From an uncultured Anaerolineaceae bacterium (lineage in GTDB: Bacteria > Chloroflexota > Anaerolineae > Anaerolineales > Anaerolineaceae), in NCBI GenBank assembly GCA_938020565.1, contig CALIHP010000024.1:3467-67466 (forward strand): DNA of 64,000 bases, written 5' to 3'. Below the pieces are notes generated by a model. That model did not search any database and was not told where the DNA came from. It saw only the letters and a program-made list of their open reading frames with translations. Of this stretch, positions 41,667 through 50,837 are shown piece by piece (the stretch's first letter is position 1; each line of letters opens with the position of its first letter). Position numbers and translations under genes: made by a program.

Positions 41667-42230
41667 ATGGCAGATTCACGAAACGGAACATTTGACAGGG
41701 AATCAGGCTCATCGATCAACGGTGAGCCTGAGTTTGTTTGCGTTGGGAAGATTCATCGCGCGCATGGAATTGAGGGCGAGGTCGTTTTAAATCCGATGAC
41801 CGATTTCCCGGAGAGGATTCGCCGTGGAAAAATTCTTTTCGCCGGAGAGCTGAAGCGGCCGCTGACCGTTCGGACAGTCCGGCAAAAGCCACCGTACCTG
41901 CTCGTTCGATTCAACGAACTCACGAGCTCGGAGGAAGCGAACGAATTCCGGAACCAGTTCGTCTTTGTTCCTGTCGCCGGGCTTCCGCCGCTCCCCGACG
42001 GCGAATACTATTTTCATCAGCTGATCGGGTTGGACGCTGTAGACGAGCGGGGCGAACCGGTCGGCGTTCTCAGCGAAATTCTTGAAACCGGGGCGAACGA
42101 CGTTTACGTTCTGCGTGCCGGCGATGGAAGCGAAAAGCTGATTGCCGCGATTCCGGAAAACGTACTGCGGGTCGATCTCAGCGCCCGGACGATTTGGGTC
42201 CGCGTTCCGGAAGCATATTCCGCGGAGTAA
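41667..42230 (+). CDS. rimM: 16S rRNA processing protein RimM
   Basis: Ribosome maturation factor that binds S19 in the 30S head. The RimM N domain starts at about residue 24 (CVGKIHRAHGIEGEVVLNP). A PRC-barrel C domain covers about 105-180 (YYFHQLIGLDAVDERGEPVG, LIAAIPENVLRVDL). The first ~22 residues are an extra polar leader. At 187 residues it is slightly long. In most genomes trmD and rplS come next; here dprA follows 9 bases later. Confidence 0.94.
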   Translation: MADSRNGTFDRESGSSINGEPEFVCVGKIHRAHGIEGEVVLNPMTDFPERIRRGKILFAGELKRPLTVRTVRQKPPYLLVRFNELTSSEEANEFRNQFVFVPVAGLPPLPDGEYYFHQLIGLDAVDERGEPVGVLSEILETGANDVYVLRAGDGSEKLIAAIPENVLRVDLSARTIWVRVPEAYSAE

Positions 42231-42239
42231 AAAACGGGC

Positions 42240-43349
42240 GTGTTTCCTGATTTGAAATATCGGATCGCGTTTTCCCATATTCGTGGGATCGGCGCGGTTC
42301 GATTTAAGCTTTTAGCCGAACGGTTCGGTTCCTACGAGGAGGCCTGGCGCGCCGATCTTCGGGCGCTGAAAGAAGCGGGTCTTCCCGATTCGCTGGTTCA
42401 GGCCGTGCTGACGGAGCGGAAAAAGACCGATCCCGACGCGTTAGTCGCTGCGATCGAACGTAAAGGAATCAATGTTATCTGCATCGACGATCCGATGTAT
42501 CCCGCGCTCTTGAAAGAGATCGCCGCCCCGCCTCCGATCTTATACGTCCGGGGCATGCGCGAGGTTTTCGCCCGGAAGGCGGTCGCGATCGTCGGTACGC
42601 GGATGATGACCAGTTATGGGAAGGCGGTTGCGTCGGAAACTGCGAAGGCGATGGCTGAGAGCGGGGTCGTCGTCGTTTCCGGTCTGGCGCGCGGCGTCGA
42701 CGGCGCGGCGCATGCGTCGGCGGTCGCTTCGGGCGGCGATACGATCGCCGTTTTAGGGTCGGGCGTCGACGTTATTTATCCCGCGGATCATACTCATTTA
42801 GCCGCTCAGATCGTTCGTCATGGCGCGCTCGTCAGCGATTACCCGCCGGGAACGCAGCCCGAACGTCAGAATTTTCCCCCACGCAATCGGATCATCTCCG
42901 GTTTGTCTGTCTGCACGATCGTTATTGAAGCCGGTGAAAAATCAGGGTCGCTGATTACCGCGCGCTTCGCCGCCGAGCAGGGACGGGAAGTTTTCGTCGT
43001 TCCTGGCAACCTGCGTGCGCCGCAGTCGGTCGGGACCAACCGGCTGATTCGCGATGGCGCGAGATCGATGCTGTCGATTGAGGACGTCCTGAGTTACCTG
43101 GAGACGGCGTCGCCATCGGGCACGGACAGGCCGTTTTTACCCAGGCAGCAGCAGATCGCGTTTGAAGAGCCGATGGAACGGGAGATTATTGAATTAATTC
43201 AGAACGAACCGCTGCATGTCGACGAGATCGCGCGTATTTTGAAAATTCCCAGCGGCGTTTTGGGCGCGAAAATGACGCTCCTGGAGCTTAAGGGCTTCAT
43301 CGATCAGGTTGCTCCAAACGTATATCAGAAGAACTTATCGCTTTTTTGA
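42240..43349 (+). CDS. dprA: DNA-processing protein DprA
   Basis: Single-strand DNA-binding protein that loads RecA during natural transformation. A SAM-like helical N domain is followed by the Rossmann core at about 95-300: AIVGTRMMTSYGKAVASE, VVSGLARGVDGAAHASA, VLGSGVDVIYPADH, FPPRNRIISGLS. The C-terminal winged helix (about 310-365) includes HVDEIARILKIPSGVLGAKM. Start is GTG 42240, 9 bases after rimM, with GGAG overlapping the rimM stop. No other competence gene is in the window, and dprA is also widespread in non-transformable bacteria. Confidence 0.95.
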   Translation: MFPDLKYRIAFSHIRGIGAVRFKLLAERFGSYEEAWRADLRALKEAGLPDSLVQAVLTERKKTDPDALVAAIERKGINVICIDDPMYPALLKEIAAPPPILYVRGMREVFARKAVAIVGTRMMTSYGKAVASETAKAMAESGVVVVSGLARGVDGAAHASAVASGGDTIAVLGSGVDVIYPADHTHLAAQIVRHGALVSDYPPGTQPERQNFPPRNRIISGLSVCTIVIEAGEKSGSLITARFAAEQGREVFVVPGNLRAPQSVGTNRLIRDGARSMLSIEDVLSYLETASPSGTDRPFLPRQQQIAFEEPMEREIIELIQNEPLHVDEIARILKIPSGVLGAKMTLLELKGFIDQVAPNVYQKNLSLF

Positions 43350-43478
43350 GCTGCAAGGGCCGCGCGTTCGTCCGAATTTTTATCAATTGCCTTGATTAAT
43401 TTTGCGGCTCATGGCAGGATTGATCAATGTGGCTCAGATTCTGCAAGGATAGTTCAGGGACAAGGGCGAGGAGGAAGC

Positions 43479-44564
43479 ATGAATGAACATTATTATGCGA
43501 TGATTTTAGCGGGCGGCGGGGGTTCGCGCTTATGGCCGTTATCACGCGGATCGAAACCGAAACAGATGCAAAAAATTGGCGGCGAGCGGAGCATGTTCCA
43601 ACTGACGGTAGACCGTTTGACCGAGTCGCTTCCGATCGAGAACGTGTACGTCCTGACGACGGCGGCTCAAAGCGTCGAGCTGTCCGCGCAGGTTCCGGAA
43701 ATCCCTGAAGAGAATTTTATTCTGGAATCAAAGCCGAAGGGAACGGCGAGCGTTATTGGTTTAGGCGCGGTTCATCTTATCCGCCGCGATCCTGACGCGG
43801 TTCTGGCGGTCCTGCCCTCGGATCATTTTATTAAGAACGGCAGGCTGTTTACCGAGCTGCTGGATCAGGCGTACGTCGCGGCGAAAGACCGGCATATTGT
43901 CACGATCGGGATTGAGCCGACGTTCCCCTCGACCGGGTATGGCTATATTGAAGAGGGTGATCGGCTCGATTATGACTTCCCGATTCATTCGGTCCGGCGC
44001 TTCCGCGAAAAGCCGGACGCGGCGACGGCCAGGGCTTTTTTCGACAGCGGAAAATTCTGGTGGAACGGCGGGATGTTTATCTGGACTGCGCGGCGAATCC
44101 TGGACGAAATCGGGCTCCATTTACCCGACCTGTCGGCGAAGCTGACCGCGATCGCGGAATCGATTGGCAGTGATGGATATGAACGATGTTTCCAGAAGAA
44201 CTGGGACGCGATTACGCCGATGACAATCGATTACGGGGTTCTTGAAAAGGCCCGGGATATTGTCTTTCTTCCGGCCCGGGGATTAGGCTGGAACGATATT
44301 GGCTCCTGGGATTCGCTTTTTGACGTTTTGGACGCGGACGCGGACGGGAATATCCAGCTCGGCGGCGAGCGGCTGTCGATCGATTCGTCCGGAACGCTGA
44401 CCGGGACGGACGATCCGGGAAAAATGATTGTGACGATCGGGGTAAAGGACATGATCGTATATGAAAGCGGGAACGCGATTTTAGTCTGTTCACGCGCGGA
44501 GGCACAGCGGGTCCGACAGGCTGTCGATCAATTAAAGGCCGCAGGTAAAGCCGAGCGCCTTTAG
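43479..44564 (+). CDS. manC: Mannose-1-phosphate guanylyltransferase
   Basis: Makes GDP-mannose for glycan or exopolysaccharide synthesis. The nucleotidyltransferase signature YAMILAGGGGSRLWPLSRG is followed by GERSMFQLTVDRL, PKGTASVIGLGAVHL, LPSDHFIK, GYGYIEEG and a REKPD motif. The C-terminal part has the GWNDIGSWDSLFDVL motif and ends before any cupin-type PMI domain, so this is the single-function type (about 361 residues). ATG 43479 follows GAGGAGG 7 bases upstream; the frame is open to 43392 without support. It sits between dprA and topA, genes that are often adjacent. Confidence 0.92.
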   Translation: MNEHYYAMILAGGGGSRLWPLSRGSKPKQMQKIGGERSMFQLTVDRLTESLPIENVYVLTTAAQSVELSAQVPEIPEENFILESKPKGTASVIGLGAVHLIRRDPDAVLAVLPSDHFIKNGRLFTELLDQAYVAAKDRHIVTIGIEPTFPSTGYGYIEEGDRLDYDFPIHSVRRFREKPDAATARAFFDSGKFWWNGGMFIWTARRILDEIGLHLPDLSAKLTAIAESIGSDGYERCFQKNWDAITPMTIDYGVLEKARDIVFLPARGLGWNDIGSWDSLFDVLDADADGNIQLGGERLSIDSSGTLTGTDDPGKMIVTIGVKDMIVYESGNAILVCSRAEAQRVRQAVDQLKAAGKAERL

Positions 44565-44612
44565 GCGCGCAGTGCCTTTGGTACAAAGACGAAGAAAAAC
44601 CGAGGGGTAGAG

Positions 44613-47024
44613 TTGGAAGCTTATTGTCTGAAATGTAAACAAAAGCGAGAAATGAACGATCCGGTCGCCGGATTCATGAAAAACGGAGCGCCGGTAACGA
44701 AAGGTACATGTTCGGTCTGTGGCTCCAGAATGAACCTGGTGGGGCTGACTGACGCACATGCGGGGCTGGAGCGTCCGGTCGTTGCGCCGAAGGAATCGAA
44801 GCCGGCGGCTAAAGCGAAGACGGGCATGAAACCCGGCTCGAAAAAAAATGTGAAAGCGAAAGCGGGAACGAAGGGATCCGCTTCCACTGCCGGAAAACGC
44901 TCTGCGTCGGCGAAGGGAAAAAAGCTCGTTATTGTTGAATCGCCGGCGAAAGCGAAAACCGTCGGTAATTTTTTAGGGAAGGAGTACGTTGTCAAGGCGT
45001 CGATCGGGCATGTTCGCGACCTGCTCCGGTCGACGCTATCGGTCGATGTCGACCATGATTTCGAGCCGACGTACCGTGTCCCGAACGAAAAACGGGCGCT
45101 GGTTAAGGAGCTTAAATCGTTAGCCGCGAGCGCGGATAAAATTTTTCTGGCGACCGATCCGGATCGCGAGGGTGAAGCAATCGCGTGGCACCTGAAAGAG
45201 TCGACGGAAATGGACCCGGGCGCGATCGAGCGGGTCGTTTTCCACGAGATTACGAAGCCTGCGATTGCGGACGCGTTCGCGAACCCACGGGAAATTGATA
45301 TGAATCTTGTCGACGCGCAGCAGGCGCGCCGGATCCTTGATCGGCTCGTTGGTTATAAGCTGAGCCCGCTGCTTTGGAGCAAGGTCCAGCGAAAGCTCTC
45401 AGCCGGGCGGGTTCAATCGGTCGCGGTTCGGCTTGTCGTCGACCGGGAGCGTGAAATTGAAGGATTCGTTCCGGTTGAATACTGGTCGATTACGGCGGAG
45501 CTTTGCCCCGAAGGCTCGGAAAAGAAGACCTTTTTCTCCCGCCTGGTTAAGATCGACGGTGCGGACCCGGTTTTATCGACCGAGGCCGACGTCGAGGAGC
45601 ATCTTTCAAAGCTCCGATCGGCGGCGTTTACGGTCGATTCGGTTAAGCGCGGCGTTCGCCGGCGCAGGCCGTCCCCCCCGTTCACGACGTCAACGCTTCA
45701 GCAGGAAGCCTCCAGGAAGCTGGGCTTTACCGCGAAGAAAACGATGGCCGTTGCACAGCAGCTCTACGAGGGAGTAGATATTCCCGGGGAAGGTTCGGTC
45801 GGTCTGATTACGTACATGCGTACCGATTCGACGAATATTTCAACGGAGGCGCAGCGCGAAGCGCGGACGCTGATCGAGTCTCGTTTCGGGTCCGCTTATT
45901 TACCGGCGAAATCGCCGGAGTACAGGACCCGGTCGCAGCGGGCGCAGGAGGCGCATGAAGCGATTCGTCCGACGAGCTGCCTCCGGCATCCGGACGAGAT
46001 CAAGGATAGCCTGCAGCGCGATCAGCACCGCCTGTACCAGCTCGTCTGGCAGCGGTTCGTCTCGTCGCAGATGGAAGACGCCGTTTACGACACTGTGACT
46101 GTCGACGTGCTTGGGAAAAGCGAGGCGCGCGCGTATTTATTTCGCTCGTCCGGTTCCAGACTGAAGTTCCAGGGATTTTTAGCGGTTTACGAGGAGAGTC
46201 TCGACGAAGACGCGAAAAAAGAGGATATCGACGCGAAACAGTTTATTGAGGGCCTTGACGTTGGGACCGCGCTTAAGCTGATCCGGCTTCTCCCTGAACA
46301 GCATTTCACACAGCCGCCGGCGCGGTACACGGAAGCGACGCTCGTTAAAGCGCTCGAAGAAAACGGGATCGGCCGTCCTTCAACCTATGCGTCGATATTA
46401 ACGACGATTCAGGCGCGCGGATACGTCGTTCGCGAGGCGAAGCGGCTTTATCCGACCGAAACCGGTACGCTCGTTACGGATTTACTCGTCGGAGCGTTTC
46501 CGGACGTTATGAACGTTGGGTTCACGTCTGAGATGGAAGACGAATTGGATTCGATCGCCGGAGGAGAGGAGCAATGGCAAAAGGTCGTCGCGGAATTTTA
46601 CCGTGAATTTGAGCCTGCGCTGACCGCTGCGCTGAATAATTTACCGAAGACGAAGATCGAACCGGAGAAGATCGGGCGCGCCTGTCCTGAATGCGGAAAG
46701 GATCTGGTGATCCGAAACGGACGATTCGGAAAGTTCATTTCGTGCAGCGGGTTCCCCGGCTGCCGGTACACGGAACAGATCCTGGAGAAGATCGACGTCG
46801 CCTGCCCGAAATGCGGTAAGGATTTAATCGTTCGCCGTTCTCGAAACGGGCGGACGTTTTACGGCTGTTCCGGATATCCGGACTGCGACTTTACGACCTG
46901 GAAACGCCCGGTTCAGCTGAAATGCCCGAATTGCGGCGGGCTGTTGGTCGACCAGTCCCAGTCGAAGCTGAAATGCCTGGATTGCGGAAGCGATTTTGAT
47001 AAGGAAATCCTTGAAAAAGGGTAA
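44613..47024 (+). CDS. topA: DNA topoisomerase I with an N-terminal DUF5679 zinc domain
   Basis: Type IA topoisomerase that relaxes negative supercoils. Residues 1-47 form a DUF5679-like four-Cys domain (EAYCLKCKQKREMNDPVAG, then GTCSVCGSRMNLVG). A Lys/Ala-rich linker (about 50-103) leads to TOPRIM (KLVIVESPAKAKTVGNFLG). The cleavage domain has catalytic Tyr401 in GLITYMRTDST. Three C-terminal zinc ribbons follow, two with clear CPxCG...C...C patterns (CPECGKDLVIRNG, CPKCGKDLIVRRS) and one CPNCGG...CLDCG. Start is TTG 44613, which begins exactly at the DUF5679 motif. At 803 residues it is long because of the N-terminal fusion. Confidence 0.95.
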   Translation: MEAYCLKCKQKREMNDPVAGFMKNGAPVTKGTCSVCGSRMNLVGLTDAHAGLERPVVAPKESKPAAKAKTGMKPGSKKNVKAKAGTKGSASTAGKRSASAKGKKLVIVESPAKAKTVGNFLGKEYVVKASIGHVRDLLRSTLSVDVDHDFEPTYRVPNEKRALVKELKSLAASADKIFLATDPDREGEAIAWHLKESTEMDPGAIERVVFHEITKPAIADAFANPREIDMNLVDAQQARRILDRLVGYKLSPLLWSKVQRKLSAGRVQSVAVRLVVDREREIEGFVPVEYWSITAELCPEGSEKKTFFSRLVKIDGADPVLSTEADVEEHLSKLRSAAFTVDSVKRGVRRRRPSPPFTTSTLQQEASRKLGFTAKKTMAVAQQLYEGVDIPGEGSVGLITYMRTDSTNISTEAQREARTLIESRFGSAYLPAKSPEYRTRSQRAQEAHEAIRPTSCLRHPDEIKDSLQRDQHRLYQLVWQRFVSSQMEDAVYDTVTVDVLGKSEARAYLFRSSGSRLKFQGFLAVYEESLDEDAKKEDIDAKQFIEGLDVGTALKLIRLLPEQHFTQPPARYTEATLVKALEENGIGRPSTYASILTTIQARGYVVREAKRLYPTETGTLVTDLLVGAFPDVMNVGFTSEMEDELDSIAGGEEQWQKVVAEFYREFEPALTAALNNLPKTKIEPEKIGRACPECGKDLVIRNGRFGKFISCSGFPGCRYTEQILEKIDVACPKCGKDLIVRRSRNGRTFYGCSGYPDCDFTTWKRPVQLKCPNCGGLLVDQSQSKLKCLDCGSDFDKEILEKG

Positions 47025-47054
47025 CGGGCTTAGCCGAGCTGATTGGAGGGATGC

Positions 47055-49025
47055 ATGATCGAATCATTCAAATCTTTCGCACGTAAATCGCCGTTAATCG
47101 CCGGAGCCCTGATCGGGGCGGTCGCCGTCGGGATCCTGTTCCTGATCGGATCGCTCCTGACCGGCCCGAGGACTGAATTTGGGAGCGCGGCAACGATTCT
47201 TAAGGAGGACTACCTGCGGCTGGCGATCGATGAATTCGCACAGAGCGGCGATGGTGCGCGTGCCCGCTGGCGCTACGAACGACTTGGGAGCGAAGGGCCG
47301 GGCCTGCTGACGCTTTTGAAAAATGATCTGCTGACCGATCCTGCGACACTTTTGAATTTTGCGCGCGCGGTGGGAGACGACGTCCTGATTGCTGCGGAAC
47401 CGGCGGCAGCGCCGCGTCCGGCGGACGGCGGATTCTCGGTTATCGGTTGGATCCTGACGCTGCTCGTGCTGATCCTGGCCGCGGGGTTCGTTTACCTGTT
47501 CCTGACCGATCCGAAACGGAAGGCATCGGCGGACGCGCTGCGAGCGAAGCTGGAAAAAGTCTTTTCCCGGTTTTATCGGAAGTCCGCGCCGCACGGCGAC
47601 CGGCGGCCTGATCCTGAGGCGCCGTCGATTAATTACCGGGAGAACCCGTTTAAACTTCAGGATTATCCGCCGACGCCATCCACGGCAGCGCAGGGCATTC
47701 CGCCCGTGAAGAACGCGGCTTCCGTCGTCGCCGAGGAGCCATCACCGCGAGGCGGCTCACGGTCTGCTGCGGCGTCGCTGCCGGAGGACGCAATGCCGGA
47801 ACTGACGGATGTAACGGATACTTTGGCGTCCCAGACGGCTGAGACGGCTGTGAGGTCCACCGCTGGCGCGTCGGCAGCTTTTTTTCAGGATGTTCGCGAG
47901 GAACGGCGTGCGGCGCGCCGGACAGACAATGGATCGGTGACCTCCGTGGGGTCTTCGTCCGCTTCCCCGGACATCCCCGAGTTCCTGAAGGGCGAAGATG
48001 CGGCGCTTTCCGAACCGGAGACTGCTGCGGCCGACGACCCCGTTTTTTACGCGGAGGACCGGCTTCCAGCGGATCAGCTCCATTCGAAGCCGGACCGCGA
48101 GTCATTCGCGTTTTATGAGCCGCCGCGTCCGGTTTTGGCGGGCGCGCCGGAGCCTGAGCCGGAATCGGGCGACGAAGCGGACGCCGGGTTCAGCCCTGCC
48201 TGTAACGATGCTATGATCGATGATCAGATAGCCGACGATGACAACCCGGTCAGCGATGTTCCGAACGACGATTTCCTGGAAGACGCAGGCAGCGGCGATG
48301 AAGCTGAACCGTTCGCAGCGGATATGCAGCGCGAGGCTGGGAGGGACGAGGATCTCCCGCCCTGGGAAGATTCGCCGACTGCCGGAGCGCAGGCGATCGA
48401 CGCGATTGAATTTAAGCTTGAAAATCGTGAGAGCGGAGCTGCGGATGGGCGCGAACCAGCGCTGGAAGCGAAGTCTGATCCGGTGGAGCCGGCGCCGTCG
48501 GTCGGTTCGGAGGACGATTCGCTTCAGCATGACGGCGGCGAAAGCCTCCCAGAGTCCGTTCCGGAGCCGATCCATGTCGTGCGCTCGGATAACCTGAATC
48601 TTCCGCTGGTGCACTATAAAGCGGTCTATCGGTTGGGCGATGATTTGTTTGATGAGACGTTTTCGATTGATGAAATGGACGATGAGTTTATCGGCGAATG
48701 CGGGATTGGAATCGCGGAGACGATAAACTCGACCGAACCCAAGGCGGTTACTGCGTTCGAGGCGTGGCTTTTTGATCGTCAGGATACGATGACGCCGACG
48801 TTCTTCATGTTGAGCGAATACGCCTATCAGCAGCCGGAGATGTTAGAGCGGCTGAAAAACAAGGGGCAGTACGGCTTGATGGAGGTTGGACAGTCGTACG
48901 TGATCGAAACGTTTGCATTGAAAATGACGCTGACGATTCTGGAAATTGTTTATGGAACCGAATCGTCCGACCCGAAAAGTTATTTTGACCGCGTCGTGTT
49001 CGACGTGGAGGTCGTCCGTCGGTAG
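47055..49025 (+). CDS. Large membrane-anchored protein with disordered acidic middle and conserved C-terminal domain
   Basis: About 656 residues, family not recognised. There are two hydrophobic segments, at about 15-35 (LIAGALIGAVAVGILFLIGSLL) and about 130-150 (VIGWILTLLVLILAAGFVYLFL). A basic juxtamembrane stretch follows, then some 330 residues rich in Asp, Glu, Pro, Ser and Ala, surely disordered. A folded C-terminal domain starts near 515 (LVHYKAVYRLGDDLFDETFS), with GECGIGIAETI, TAFEAWLFDRQDTMTPTFF and QSYVIETFALKMTLTIL. The layout is reminiscent of ZipA-like tethers or envelope scaffolds, without sequence evidence. ATG 47055 follows GGAGGG. It lies 30 bases after topA and before a strong terminator. 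Confidence 0.75.
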   Translation: MIESFKSFARKSPLIAGALIGAVAVGILFLIGSLLTGPRTEFGSAATILKEDYLRLAIDEFAQSGDGARARWRYERLGSEGPGLLTLLKNDLLTDPATLLNFARAVGDDVLIAAEPAAAPRPADGGFSVIGWILTLLVLILAAGFVYLFLTDPKRKASADALRAKLEKVFSRFYRKSAPHGDRRPDPEAPSINYRENPFKLQDYPPTPSTAAQGIPPVKNAASVVAEEPSPRGGSRSAAASLPEDAMPELTDVTDTLASQTAETAVRSTAGASAAFFQDVREERRAARRTDNGSVTSVGSSSASPDIPEFLKGEDAALSEPETAAADDPVFYAEDRLPADQLHSKPDRESFAFYEPPRPVLAGAPEPEPESGDEADAGFSPACNDAMIDDQIADDDNPVSDVPNDDFLEDAGSGDEAEPFAADMQREAGRDEDLPPWEDSPTAGAQAIDAIEFKLENRESGAADGREPALEAKSDPVEPAPSVGSEDDSLQHDGGESLPESVPEPIHVVRSDNLNLPLVHYKAVYRLGDDLFDETFSIDEMDDEFIGECGIGIAETINSTEPKAVTAFEAWLFDRQDTMTPTFFMLSEYAYQQPEMLERLKNKGQYGLMEVGQSYVIETFALKMTLTILEIVYGTESSDPKSYFDRVVFDVEVVRR

Positions 49026-49064
49026 GAAACAGCCTTGAAATCATAGTGACGCGGGGAAACGATG

Positions 49065-49119
49065 CGCCCTCCGATTGTCAGGCTTTACGTCCGGCGTCGG
49101 AGGGCGATTTTATTTTTTT
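49065..49119 (+). terminator. Rho-independent terminator at the topA/greA convergence
   Basis: CGCCCTCCGA (49065-49074) and TCGGAGGGCG (49097-49106) form a perfect 10-bp stem followed by ATTTTATTTTTTT. It serves plus-strand transcripts. Confidence 0.9.
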
Positions 49120-49138
49120 AATCTTGAAAAGGAGTGGT

Positions 49139-49615
49139 TTAGCTTTCGCGGATTTCAAGAATCTTGAATTTGATTTCTCCGTTTGGCGCCTGAGCAGTGA
49201 CAACGTCCCCGACTTTCTTTCCGAAGAGCGCGGCGCCGATCGGCGAACGGAAAGAGATCTCCCCCTGAGCAGGGTCGGATTCCTGTGAGCCGACAATCCG
49301 GTATTCCTCCGGGTCTTCCCCGTCCTCGGCGATCAGGACGGTCGAGCCGATATTGACCGCGCCTTTTTCGCGCTGAACGTCGTCGATCAGAACGACGTTC
49401 CCGAGAAGCGTTTCGAGTTCGCGGATCCGCCCTTCGGTGAAGGCTTGTTCTTCTTTGGCTGCGGTGTAATCCGCGTTTTCTGAAAGGTCGCCCTGTTCGA
49501 TCGCGAAACGCAGCCGCTTCGCGATCGCGGGACGACGATTATTCGTTAAATCGTCTAATTCCGCCTGCAGATCCTGCTGACCTTGATAAGTTAAATAAGT
49601 TGGCTCCTGCGTCAT
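49139..49615 (-). CDS. greA: Transcription elongation factor GreA
   Basis: Stimulates cleavage of backtracked RNA by RNA polymerase. The N-terminal coiled coil (YLTYQGQQDLQAELDDLTN) carries the tip residues in GDLSENADYTAAKEEQ. The C-terminal globular domain includes VLIAEDGEDPEEYRIVGSQE and SPIGAALFGKKVGD. At 158 residues it is standard. AGAGGAGAG precedes the ATG. It is the last gene of a minus-strand operon with the dGTPase-like gene (24 bases upstream) and isoprenoid genes. Confidence 0.96.
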   Translation of the reverse strand: MTQEPTYLTYQGQQDLQAELDDLTNNRRPAIAKRLRFAIEQGDLSENADYTAAKEEQAFTEGRIRELETLLGNVVLIDDVQREKGAVNIGSTVLIAEDGEDPEEYRIVGSQESDPAQGEISFRSPIGAALFGKKVGDVVTAQAPNGEIKFKILEIRES

Positions 49616-49639
49616 GATACGTCTCTCCTCTTGCTTGCG

Positions 49640-50794
49640 TTATGGAATAAACGAAGGATCGAACAGTTTTCGAACCTGACTTAAGGCGTAGCGATCGGTC
49701 ATTCCGGCGATATAGTCGCAAATCGTTCGTTCAAGTCCTCTTTCTTCGATATTCTTCTGGATATGCGTCGGCAGCAGGCGCGGTTCTTTTTGAAACGTCT
49801 GGAAAAGCCGGGTGATCATCTGTTCCGCCTTATGTGACATGCGCATGACCCGGTAATGACGGTAAAAATTTGCGAACAGGAAGTCCTTCAGTTCCCGGTT
49901 CTGAAGCCGCTGCGTTTCGCTGTTACAGATTACATTATAAGGCAGTCTCTGTAACTCGTCTACTGATTGGATATGGGCTTCTTTAATTCTCGATTCGGTC
50001 GAGTAAAAAACGTCAGAAACGATATTATTCGTCAGTGCGTTGATGAGGCGATGCCGGTCGAGATCGGTAAACTCCGGACCGACCCAGCCGACCTGGTTGA
50101 CCAGCTCCCGCCAGATCAGCAGATCGCGGCACTGATCCGGCGACAGAATACCGGATCGGAGCCCGTCGTCGAGGTCGTGCGCTGAGTAGGCGATTTCGTC
50201 CGCGGCGTTTGCGATCTGCGCTTCGAGTCCGCCGCGCAGGTCGGGCGAGTATTCAGCGATTGCGGCTTTATCGTACTCGGTCTCATGCTTCGCGATTCCT
50301 TCGAGCGTCTCGTAGCAGAGATTCAGGCCCGGGAATGCCTCATATCGGCGTTCGAGGAAGGTAACGATCCGGAGCGTCTGTTCGTTATGATCGAACGAGC
50401 CGAAATCGATCATGAGGTTCGCCAGCGTAGCTTCGCCCGCGTGGCCGAACGGCGGATGACCGAGATCATGCGCCAGACAGATCGATTCGACCAGGTCCTC
50501 GTTTGCGCCGAGGGCGCGCGCGAGCGTCCGGCCGATCTGCGCGACTTCGAGCGTATGCGTCAGGCGCGTCCGGTAATAATCGCCCTCGTCGTTGACGAAA
50601 ACCTGCGTTTTATATTCAAGCCTTCGGAACGATGTGGTGTGGATGATGCGGTCTTTATCGCGTTGGAACGGGCTGCGAAACTCATGCTCATTTTCAAAAT
50701 GCTTCCGACCTTTTGTGTCTTTTGATCGGAAGCCGTATGGCGCGACTGTGATTTCTTCGCGGCGGCGAAATGCGAGTGCGGATGCGTAGTTCAT
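49640..50794 (-). CDS. Deoxyguanosinetriphosphate triphosphohydrolase-like HD protein
   Basis: HD-domain phosphohydrolase that cleaves dNTPs to nucleoside and triphosphate. Conserved segments are RDKDRIIHTTSFRRLEYKTQ, TRLTHTLEVAQIGRTLAR and the HD motif CLAHDLGHPPFGHAGE, followed by LRIVTFLERRY and LRGGLEAQIANAADEIAYSAHD. The length of 384 residues suits the Dgt-like subfamily 2. AAGGAGG precedes the ATG. It lies between the isopentenyl phosphate kinase gene (43 bases) and greA, with no obvious functional tie to isoprenoid synthesis. Confidence 0.94.
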   Translation of the reverse strand: MNYASALAFRRREEITVAPYGFRSKDTKGRKHFENEHEFRSPFQRDKDRIIHTTSFRRLEYKTQVFVNDEGDYYRTRLTHTLEVAQIGRTLARALGANEDLVESICLAHDLGHPPFGHAGEATLANLMIDFGSFDHNEQTLRIVTFLERRYEAFPGLNLCYETLEGIAKHETEYDKAAIAEYSPDLRGGLEAQIANAADEIAYSAHDLDDGLRSGILSPDQCRDLLIWRELVNQVGWVGPEFTDLDRHRLINALTNNIVSDVFYSTESRIKEAHIQSVDELQRLPYNVICNSETQRLQNRELKDFLFANFYRHYRVMRMSHKAEQMITRLFQTFQKEPRLLPTHIQKNIEERGLERTICDYIAGMTDRYALSQVRKLFDPSFIP

Positions 50795-50837
50795 CTTAAT
50801 TCCTCCTTATTCATGCTGGTTCCGGCGTTCGTCAATC

